Shown here piece by piece: positions 46,427 to 53,563 of a stretch of DNA of 53,563 bases; the first letter of the stretch is position 1; the number at the start of each line of letters is the position of its first letter. Source of the DNA: Deltaproteobacteria bacterium (lineage in GTDB: Bacteria; Desulfobacterota; Syntrophia; Syntrophales; UBA2210); assembly GCA_026388515.1 (NCBI GenBank), contig JAPLJO010000126.1, forward strand, positions 1 through 53,563, given 5' to 3'. The translations under genes were made by a program, and so were the position numbers. The notes under the pieces are model-generated. The model saw only the letters and a program-made list of their open reading frames with translations. It was not told the origin of the DNA and made no database searches.

Positions 46427-47614
46427 ATGGCACACAGAGATGATACATCTATTTCGGTTGAAGATAAAAAAGAAATCTACCGGGCATTTATTGAATGGAT
46501 GAAAAATGGCTGGTACGGGGTACCCGAGTCAGATGAAGTAGAACCCCTGATGATGGCACGTTACTCTCCGGAAGAAGCTACCTTGCTCACCGGGTTCCCT
46601 TTCGCGCCAATGAGCCTGGACGAATTATCGCAATTGAAAAAGATACCCGCATTGGAGCTTGAGCACAAGCTCGTGGAACTCGCGAGAAAAGGGATTGTGT
46701 ACCGTTACGTGAACAAGAACACTGTATTCTATAGCCTCCATGATACCTTTTCAATGCTGCGCACACTCGGTTGGCAGGGTAAAACCGACGACTATACCAG
46801 GACAGTAAGCCCCATCCTCAACAGATACTGTGCGACAGGGTTCTTGTCTCCCTGGAAATTAACAACACATCAGGCGTTACGTGTGCTGCCCATTGAAAGT
46901 ACCATAAAAGACGGACGCCAAGTGATTCCCTATGAGGAAGTCACCAAGATCCTGGATAATGTTACGTACTTCACCGTAAGCCCCTGCCCCTGTGCACATC
47001 GCAATAATCTTGATTCTGAGCGCCATGACTGCACCTATCCTATTGAACGATGTCTCCATTTCGGCCGATTGGGTCATTATATTGTTGAGCAGGGCATGGG
47101 ACGTGAAATAACCCGTCAGGAAACAGAGGAACTATTACGTAAGTGTGAAGAATTGGGACTGGTACACGCCATCTCAAACCAGCAGGAAAATCCCGATACC
47201 CTCTGCAACTGTTGCCCGTGCTGCTGCATGTGGTTTGAAGCCTACCACAAGCTCGATCATCCCATGAGTATGTCGCCCTCTCATTACCGGGCACATACCG
47301 GCGACACGACGTGCACGGGCTGTGGCCTCTGTGTCAAACGGTGTCCTATGAAAGCGATTCAATTAAAAGAGATGCCCGAAGCGAAGGGTCGGAAGACCGT
47401 CGTGACGGAGGAGAAAAAAGGAACCCGGACGTTGACAAACAAATTAGGCAAGGTGGCTGAAGTCACCACGGAGAGATGTATCGGATGTGGTGTATGTGTC
47501 CATAAATGTCCGAGCGGATCATTATCGCTCACACAATCAGAATCGGTTCAGGACCCGCCAAAAACCATTCGTGACTGGGCAATTCAATTTATGACGGACT
47601 GCAGGAACTCATAA
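46427..47614 (+). CDS. 4Fe-4S ferredoxin-type protein with Cys-rich central domain (paralog 1)
   Basis: CPCAHRNNLDSERHDCTYPIERCLHFG...CNCCPCCCMW... plus ferredoxin motifs CTGCGLCVKRCPMKAI and CIGCGVCVHKCPSGSL. Confidence 0.85.
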   Translation: MAHRDDTSISVEDKKEIYRAFIEWMKNGWYGVPESDEVEPLMMARYSPEEATLLTGFPFAPMSLDELSQLKKIPALELEHKLVELARKGIVYRYVNKNTVFYSLHDTFSMLRTLGWQGKTDDYTRTVSPILNRYCATGFLSPWKLTTHQALRVLPIESTIKDGRQVIPYEEVTKILDNVTYFTVSPCPCAHRNNLDSERHDCTYPIERCLHFGRLGHYIVEQGMGREITRQETEELLRKCEELGLVHAISNQQENPDTLCNCCPCCCMWFEAYHKLDHPMSMSPSHYRAHTGDTTCTGCGLCVKRCPMKAIQLKEMPEAKGRKTVVTEEKKGTRTLTNKLGKVAEVTTERCIGCGVCVHKCPSGSLSLTQSESVQDPPKTIRDWAIQFMTDCRNS

Positions 47615-47640
47615 ATTATTATCTTGAGGAGGATTAAAGT

Positions 47641-48720
47641 ATGTCGACTGAAATTTACCAGGAATTTTGTGATATTATGAAGAAACGGGGCGGGATGTAC
47701 CCCGGTGCGGATATCCCGGAGTTCTATCCTCTCGTTAAGGAACTGTTCACGCCGGAAGAGGCAGCCGTCAGTATTGCCCTGGACCTGGGATTCAGCCCCG
47801 CGAGTGATGTCGCCACAAAAATGGGAAAGGGCGCGAAAGAAGTGGAGGACATGCTCGAAGCAATGGCATACAAAGGCCTCTGCATATCCGCAGACCTGGG
47901 TGGTACTATTTATTACGGAGGTCCTCCCTTTGTCCCCGGCATCTTTGAATTTCAGTTCATGCGGGGAACAAAAACCGAAAAAGATAAGAAACTGGCAAAA
48001 CTCATCCATGCGTACAAGGCGGCATACAGGGTAGCCTATCCCCCCAAGCCGCCGAGTTTTCCGCAGGCCAGAGTCATCACCATCGACAAGGCCGTCAAAG
48101 CGGATAACATGGTATATCCCTATAATCAGGTTGCCCATTATATCGAGACTAATGATCCTTTGGCCGTCTGTACCTGCTTCTGCCGCCATGAAGCCAAACT
48201 GATTGATGAAAAAGATGACTGCAAGGTGCCTGATGAATCCTGCATGATGTTCGGTACCGCGGCCCAGTTTGTGATTGACAGAAAAATAGGCCGAAAAATC
48301 ACTAAAGAGGAAGCTCTGAAGATTCTGAAAGATACTGAGGATGCCGGTTTGGTCCATGCCGGAATCAATAAGCAGAAGCTCGATTTCCTCTGCAACTGCT
48401 GCAGGTGTCATTGCATGATCCTAAAAACAGCCCTGGCGTATCCAAAGCCCGGAGAAGAACTTGCTTCCGGATTTCAACCGGTCTGGGATGCGGAGTTTTG
48501 TAGTGGCTGTGAAACTTGTGTCGATCGATGCCCAATGACGGCACTTACGTCGGGTGAAGAGAATGTGCCGGTGCTGAATCTGGATCGATGTATTGGATGT
48601 GGTGTGTGCTTAACCGGTTGTCCTATGGAGGCAATAAGCCTGGAAATGAGACCCGGAACCATCGTGCCACCTGTTGACGATGCGGCCTCGCGTGAAGCCA
48701 TGCGAGCGGGACGAGTGTAA
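47641..48720 (+). CDS. 4Fe-4S ferredoxin-type protein with Cys-rich central domain (paralog 2)
   Basis: CTCFCRHEAKLIDEKDDCKVPDESCMMFG...CNCCRCHCM... plus CSGCETCVDRCPMTAL and CIGCGVCLTGCPMEAI. Confidence 0.85.
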   Translation: MSTEIYQEFCDIMKKRGGMYPGADIPEFYPLVKELFTPEEAAVSIALDLGFSPASDVATKMGKGAKEVEDMLEAMAYKGLCISADLGGTIYYGGPPFVPGIFEFQFMRGTKTEKDKKLAKLIHAYKAAYRVAYPPKPPSFPQARVITIDKAVKADNMVYPYNQVAHYIETNDPLAVCTCFCRHEAKLIDEKDDCKVPDESCMMFGTAAQFVIDRKIGRKITKEEALKILKDTEDAGLVHAGINKQKLDFLCNCCRCHCMILKTALAYPKPGEELASGFQPVWDAEFCSGCETCVDRCPMTALTSGEENVPVLNLDRCIGCGVCLTGCPMEAISLEMRPGTIVPPVDDAASREAMRAGRV

Positions 48721-48740
48721 TTTATAAAAAGGAACGATGA

Positions 48741-49208
48741 ATGACACACTCTGATAATGGTCCGGGTATACTATTCCCGCCTCCCCTCAATTATTTCATC
48801 GGGTTTCTCTTTGCCTACGCCATGAATAGATTTTACCCGATCCCCATGGTTGGTCCTCCGCTGTCGATTGTTCTGGCACTGATCGCTGTCACACCTTCGG
48901 CAGTTCTTGGACTCTGGAGCCTGCTGGAATTCTGGCGCGCCAGGACCAATTTCTTGCCTCATAAACCGTCTTCGTCCCTTGTTATCGTTGGCCCCTATCG
49001 CGTCACCAGAAATCCCATGTATCTCTCCCTCGCCTTACTCTATGTCAGTTTTGGATTTTTGCTGAGTATAGCCTGGACATTTATTATCCTGCCGATGGTT
49101 ATATTCATTATGAATGTGTACGTGATCAGACGAGAAGAATCATATCTTGAATCCAGATTCGGTGAACAGTATCGGGCTTACACACAGCAGGTACACCGCT
49201 GGCTGTAA
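48741..49208 (+). CDS. Isoprenylcysteine methyltransferase-like membrane protein
   Basis: Multiple hydrophobic segments; VGPYRVTRNPMYLSLALLYVSFGFLLS...REESYLESRFGEQYRAYTQQVHRWL. Confidence 0.82.
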   Translation: MTHSDNGPGILFPPPLNYFIGFLFAYAMNRFYPIPMVGPPLSIVLALIAVTPSAVLGLWSLLEFWRARTNFLPHKPSSSLVIVGPYRVTRNPMYLSLALLYVSFGFLLSIAWTFIILPMVIFIMNVYVIRREESYLESRFGEQYRAYTQQVHRWL

Positions 49209-49257
49209 TGTGATTGACAATCCATGAATGGTCATATCCTTATTTATCAAAGGAATA

Positions 49258-49932
49258 ATGGATAGAGTTCAAACGCTCCTAAAACGTATTAAGGATAAGC
49301 GAAGCAAGCAGGTTGTGTTCTTGTCGCATTGTATTCTGAACGAGAATACACGATACCTTGGTGGGGCTTGTACGGGATGCTTTGTCCCGGAGATAATGGA
49401 TAGTGTCTTTAAGAATAATTTAGGTGTTGTCCAAATGCCCTGCCCGGAACAGCACGCCTGGGGAGGTGTCAATAAGAGGATGCTGCTCCTCGCTTATGGT
49501 GCAAAAGGGACAATTTTATATAATTTTCGATATATCATCATCCCGGCACTACTGTTGTATACAAGAGTCATTTATCGATGGATAGCTCGGAAAAAAGCAA
49601 GAGAGATACAAGATTACATTAATTCAGGCTACTCGGTTACTGCAATAGTTGGCATTGATGGATCTCCTTCGTGTGGTGTGAATACGACTCTGGATTTCTG
49701 GAAGGCGTTCGAGGTGCTTGCTGAAATTAACGTGAATTCCGTTACGTTAGAAGATGCAAATGCTGTGGTCACAAAATGTCTGACAGATGGACAAGGGCTT
49801 TTTACGATTGCATTACAAGACGAGCTAAGAAAGCGACACATATCTATTCCCTATCTCGCGCATGATTTGATTGCTGAAATTAAAGGGAATAAATCTGATC
49901 TGGGTTTCCCTTCTCAGACTTTTCTCCGCTAA
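49258..49932 (+). CDS. TudS/DUF523-related (CD3072-like) putative desulfidase
   Basis: VVFLSHCILNENTRYLGGACTGCFVPEIMDSVFKNNLGVVQMPCPEQHAWGGVNKR...AIVGIDGSPSCGVNTTL. Confidence 0.7.
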   Translation: MDRVQTLLKRIKDKRSKQVVFLSHCILNENTRYLGGACTGCFVPEIMDSVFKNNLGVVQMPCPEQHAWGGVNKRMLLLAYGAKGTILYNFRYIIIPALLLYTRVIYRWIARKKAREIQDYINSGYSVTAIVGIDGSPSCGVNTTLDFWKAFEVLAEINVNSVTLEDANAVVTKCLTDGQGLFTIALQDELRKRHISIPYLAHDLIAEIKGNKSDLGFPSQTFLR

Positions 49933-50118
49933 TATTCTAAATCAATTCCCTGACATTTATTAGGAATTGTAGATGGAAAACGATAGAAATTTGTTTTGAA
50001 TTCAAAAGACTTTTGTATTGGAAAAATCAGGTATGAAAATGCAATGGAAGTATTATGTTAGTAATTAGTATAATCTATCTGATGAGTAATATCGAATTAA
50101 CTAAAAGGGGAAAATCAT

Positions 50119-50607
50119 ATGGCACGCTTACAGGAGAAAATACTTGATACAGGAGATATTTTTCCGTCATTCGAATTTAATACAACGGAAGGGAATCAGA
50201 TAATACTACCGCGCGATTTCGATAGTAGATGGAGTGTAGTATTCACACTTCGCGGCTACTGGTGACCATTCTGCCGTCAACAGGTGGTTGACTTTGAAGG
50301 CAGGATCGAGGAATTTAGCAAACTCAACATTCAGATTATGACTGCATCTGCCGATTCTCTGGAAGATGCCCGCAAAATGAAAGAGGAAAACAAACTATCG
50401 TTTAAAGTAGGCTGGGGACTTAACGCACAAGAAGTGTCAGCAAAAATAGGCGCATTTTTTGACGCCAAACGAAACTATGTCCAGCCTACGGGCTTTATCA
50501 TCAACCCAAGTGGAAAAATTATCATCGCCACCTACAGTACGGGAGCTATAGGACGTCTTACCGCTTCTGACACTTTGACGCTCATTGTGTATCTAATGAA
50601 CAGGTAA
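50119..50607 (+). CDS. Candidate selenocysteine-containing AhpC/TSA (peroxiredoxin-like) protein; in-frame TGA at 50263-50265 read as Sec49
   Basis: MARLQEKILDTGDIFPSFEFNTTEGNQIILPRDFDSRWSVVFTLRGYWUPFCRQQVVDFEGRIEEFSKLNIQIMTASADSLEDARKMKEENKLSFKVGWGLNAQEVSAKIGAFFDAKRNYVQPTGFIINPSGKIIIATYSTGAIGRLTASDTLTLIVYLMNR; the ORF track shows only the part after the TGA. Confidence 0.85.
50263..50303 (+). promoter_or_regulatory. Candidate bacterial SECIS element
   Basis: Directly 3' of the TGA: GTCAAC (50276-50281)-AGGTG-GTTGAC (50287-50292) perfect apical stem, lower stem CTGCC (50271-50275)/GGCAG (50299-50303), loop containing GGU. Confidence 0.7.
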
Positions 50608-50696
50608 TGTGCGGAGCGATAGAAAGACCTCTAATTGTGCCTCCTTTTACGTTCACTCAAATGATGTTCCGCCCTGTCCAAGGGCGTCCAGATCAG

Positions 50697-50932
50697 TCAC
50701 TTGATGTGGATTTTGTTTTCTTGAGAAAGGAAGAGATTAGGAATCGCAGTGAGTTCACATCCAGGATTTGCCACAAGTCCTCCGATGAGAAACGAAATAC
50801 CCAAAAATGCCAGTGCGCCCGTGCCAATCGGTGTAAGGGTGTTCACACCGATAGCATAAATCAGCACAAGTGAACCGACACCAACAAGCACACGTGTCAC
50901 ACGTCCAAACAACAACGGCACTAGCCTATCCA
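50697..50932 (-). CDS. DUF2892-like small membrane protein
   Basis: MDRLVPLLFGRVTRVLVGVGSLVLIYAIGVNTLTPIGTGALAFLGISFLIGGLVANPGCELTAIPNLF; two TM segments and PGCEL. Confidence 0.6.
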
Positions 50933-51237
50933 TGGCTCGTTTTTCTGTCATCGCTAATCCAGTTTTCTATTACACCTATTGATGGTTATATATTATTTTG
51001 CATATATTTAGCAAAATTGATTCTCGGAAGTTCCGTTTTCTTCTTTCTGAAGTCTTGTTTATCCTATTCTTCTTGTCCATAAGTATTTTAAGTAAATAGT
51101 CAAAAAATAGCAGAACTCAAACTTAACGTGTGGTACATAATATTTCTCTGAAAATTGGTTTTCATATTAAGACCACGCTTATAAATCTGTTTTGAAAGAA
51201 AAGAGAAATCCCAGGCGTGAGTAGGGGTAAAGTCGCT

Positions 51238-53205
51238 ATGGAACAAAAATACGGCTACTTTGGCCAGATATTATGGGTGGATCTTTCTTCGGGAACTATT
51301 GAAAAAGAAGCCATTCCGGATCAATTCTATGAAGATTATATCGGAGGATATGCGCTCGGCGCCAAAATTCTTTTCGACAGAATGCCCCCTAAATCAGATC
51401 CCCTTGGCCCGAATAACATTATAGGCTTTCTCCCGGGACTGTTCACGGGATCTTCAGCCCCTTTCTCCGGTCGATACATGGTGGTGGGAAAATCTCCATT
51501 GACAGGCACATGGGGTGATTCAAACAGCGGCGGATTCTTCGGGCCTGCCATAAAAAAATGCAGTGTAGATGGTATCTTTTTCAAAGGTGTTGCTCAGAAT
51601 CCCGTCTACCTTTTGTATGATGGGACACAGCCGCATTTGCTAAGCGCAAAACAAATATGGGGCCTGGATGCAATCGATACGGAATCCGCTCTTAAAGAGA
51701 TACACGGGGAGTCAGCCCAGGTTGCCTGCATAGGAACAGCCGGTGAGAAGCTTTCCCTGATCTCATGCATCATTAACAATGGCGGACGTGCCGCAGCACG
51801 ATCGGGACTCGGCGCAGTCATGGGATCAAAAAACCTGAAAGCCGTTGTTCTCAATGGTAAAGAGAAACTTTCAGTTTACGCCCCGGACAGATTAAAAGAT
51901 ATTGTTCGGACCTATAATAAGAAAATTCAAGCGGACCCCAATCTGCTCTTAAGAATTATGGCGAAGGTTTTACCCAAAACGATCAGCGTTATTGCAAGAC
52001 TGAAGTTCAAGCTGAAAGTGACGCCCGATCTATGGATCATGGCATCTAAGGAACAGGGCACATCCGTTGCCAATGCAATCAGCTCTGAAACCGGCGATTC
52101 ACCGGTTAAAAACTGGAAAGGCGTCGGGAGAATTGACTTCCCTCAAACGAAATCGCAAAAGATCAGCGGACAACAATTCCTGAAATATAAGAAGAAAAGT
52201 TACGGTTGTGCTGCCTGTCCACTCAGGTGCGGAGCCATTCTTTCCGTACCGGAGATAGGTCTGAAGGAGACGCACCGCCCCGAGTATGAAACATCCTGCA
52301 TGTTCGGGACATTCCTGCTTAACGATGATGTATTGTCCATTCTGGAACTGAATGAAATGTGTAATCGTGCCGGTATGGACACGATCTCCACCGGGTCCAC
52401 AATAGGATTTGCCATGGAGTGCTATGAGAAAGGGATCATTTCAGATAAGGATACCGGTGGCATAGCGCTTCAGTGGGGCAACGCAGAATCAATTAAAACT
52501 ATGCTGAAAAAAATGATCGATCGCGATGGCCTGGGAGATATCCTCGCCGATGGTGTAAAAAGAGCAAGTGAGCGCATTGGGAAAGGGTCCGAAGAATATG
52601 CCATGCACTTTTACGGTCAGGAGATACCAGCGCACGACCCGAAGCACATGCCCTCGATGGCGCTTACATACAATACGGATCCCACACCGGGAAGGCATAC
52701 CGCGGCAGATACAGATTTCTTTTTTGATGTCCTTTCCGTTGATAAGATAATGAAAGAAATTGAATTGCCAAGAAATAGAACTAGTGCTGCCGCAAAGATG
52801 CAAAGCCAAAAAATTGTTGTGGCGCTTACACAGGTTCTCAACGCATTAGGCATCTGTCAATTCGGTTTTGCATGTGGTCGTATGCCTGTCTTTGACCTCC
52901 TTGAAGCGGTGACAGGATGGAAGTGGTCTTATGGCAAGTTCATCCAGACGGGACTTCGGATTCAGAATTTGAGGATAGCCTTCAATCTCAGAGAAGGGAT
53001 CAACCTGTATCTGCAGGAACTCCCAGGTAGGATTACGGGGAAGGACCCTCTGAGGGATGGCCCGCATCGGAATGTTACTATAGATGTTGATGCATTCAAG
53101 AAGCAGTACTGCAATATCATGGGATGGAACCCGGAAACAGGTGTGCCATATGATGCAACACTCCGCGACCTCGGACTGGAATATGTCATTGATCAGATCA
53201 AATGA
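51238..53205 (+). CDS. Aldehyde:ferredoxin oxidoreductase (AOR) family protein, probably tungstopterin-dependent
   Basis: MEQKYGYFGQILWVDLSSGTIEKEAIPDQFYEDYIGGYALGAKILFDRMPP...GRYMVVGKSPLTGTWGDSNSGGFFGPAIKKC...GCAACPLRCGAIL...GRHTAADTD. Confidence 0.92.
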   Translation: MEQKYGYFGQILWVDLSSGTIEKEAIPDQFYEDYIGGYALGAKILFDRMPPKSDPLGPNNIIGFLPGLFTGSSAPFSGRYMVVGKSPLTGTWGDSNSGGFFGPAIKKCSVDGIFFKGVAQNPVYLLYDGTQPHLLSAKQIWGLDAIDTESALKEIHGESAQVACIGTAGEKLSLISCIINNGGRAAARSGLGAVMGSKNLKAVVLNGKEKLSVYAPDRLKDIVRTYNKKIQADPNLLLRIMAKVLPKTISVIARLKFKLKVTPDLWIMASKEQGTSVANAISSETGDSPVKNWKGVGRIDFPQTKSQKISGQQFLKYKKKSYGCAACPLRCGAILSVPEIGLKETHRPEYETSCMFGTFLLNDDVLSILELNEMCNRAGMDTISTGSTIGFAMECYEKGIISDKDTGGIALQWGNAESIKTMLKKMIDRDGLGDILADGVKRASERIGKGSEEYAMHFYGQEIPAHDPKHMPSMALTYNTDPTPGRHTAADTDFFFDVLSVDKIMKEIELPRNRTSAAAKMQSQKIVVALTQVLNALGICQFGFACGRMPVFDLLEAVTGWKWSYGKFIQTGLRIQNLRIAFNLREGINLYLQELPGRITGKDPLRDGPHRNVTIDVDAFKKQYCNIMGWNPETGVPYDATLRDLGLEYVIDQIK

Positions 53206-53563
53206 ATCATTTCAAGGATTTTATCCTGGACTTTTTTCAGGATCTAAACCGTGAAGTCGCTTATGAGGACAATGGTTTGAAAGTATACGTCACCGGCGGT
53301 TCAGGATTTGTGGGGAAAAGCCTGATAAAAAGGTTGAAAGAAGAAAGACATGACGTACGCGCTCTGGCTGTGTCTTCCGATGATGCTCAAATTCTCAAAG
53401 ATCTGGGAGCGGAGGCGATTGTAGGAGATGTAAACCAAATTCAAGTTTTGAAACAGAGCATCTATGGATGTGATGTGATTATCCATCTCGCGGCCATCAT
53501 GAAAATAATGGGGAACTATAAAGAGCTTTACCAGGTGAATGTGGATGGGACAAAAAACATGTT
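53202..53563 (+). CDS. NAD-dependent epimerase/extended SDR, truncated by the window end
   Basis: My translation from ATG 53202 (ATGA overlap with the AOR stop): MNHFKDFILDFFQDLNREVAYEDNGLKVYVTGGSGFVGKSLIKRLKEERHDVRALAVSS...GDVNQIQVLKQSIYGCDVIIHLAAI...YQVNVDGTKN. Confidence 0.88.
   Translation, partial: MNHFKDFILDFFQDLNREVAYEDNGLKVYVTGGSGFVGKSLIKRLKEERHDVRALAVSSDDAQILKDLGAEAIVGDVNQIQVLKQSIYGCDVIIHLAAIMKIMGNYKELYQVNVDGTKNM

Noticed and set aside
50284-50607. 107-aa ORF as an independent gene
   Set aside because: It is the C-terminal part of the Sec-peroxiredoxin-like protein; colinear homology continues upstream through the TGA.
50654-50670. CGCCCT-gtcca-AGGGCG hairpin between convergent genes as a terminator
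   Set aside because: Stem only 6 bp and no U-tract on either strand; could be chance.
51035-51080. Third copy of the DFRK coding relic (QDFRKKKTELPRINF on minus strand)
   Set aside because: Only a short TTTCTGAAGTCTTG match; frame broken by a stop just upstream; likely chance.

Overview
This 53.6-kb, mostly GC-rich window looks like a Gram-negative genome, possibly a Desulfobacterota/deltaproteobacterial-type anaerobe (inferred from gene content only). Left part (1-3.6 kb): a truncated formylglycine-generating-enzyme-like gene, SapC, an unknown protein, an OmpH/Skp protein and an orphan antitoxin. Region 3.6-14.9 kb: a copper/silver module with CusA, a CusB carrying two tandem YHS domains, an Rrf2 regulator, a large multicopper oxidase with 288-bp repeats encoding FN3-like domains, and an FKBP. 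This module lies between a heptosyltransferase C-terminal remnant and an intact heptosyltransferase gene. Region 14.9-34.3 kb: a long minus-strand envelope operon (waaC, gmhB, waaF, lpxL-like, lpxK, msbA, lpxB, gnnB/gnnA-like, lpxA, lpxD, ompH, bamA, lolD, lolC/E, lysS). Region 34.8-44.7 kb: plus-strand housekeeping genes (hldA-like kinase, DUF4416, yicC, gmk, rpoZ, pyrF, rlmB, pilC-like), a tRNA-Pro(CGG) and a fused cysteine synthase/cysteinyl-tRNA synthetase. Region 44.7-53.6 kb: an AT-richer accessory redox region with MarR, two Cys-rich ferredoxin paralogs, a TudS-like protein, a peroxiredoxin-like gene with an in-frame TGA and a SECIS-like hairpin (candidate selenoprotein missed by the ORF track), an AOR-family oxidoreductase and an SDR. 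Strongest leads: the candidate Sec-peroxiredoxin, the CysK-CysS fusion with altered active-site/zinc residues, the BamA with an extra N-terminal domain, the predicted diamino-sugar lipid A, and a pair of diverged coding relics flanking a truncated ORF near 45 kb.
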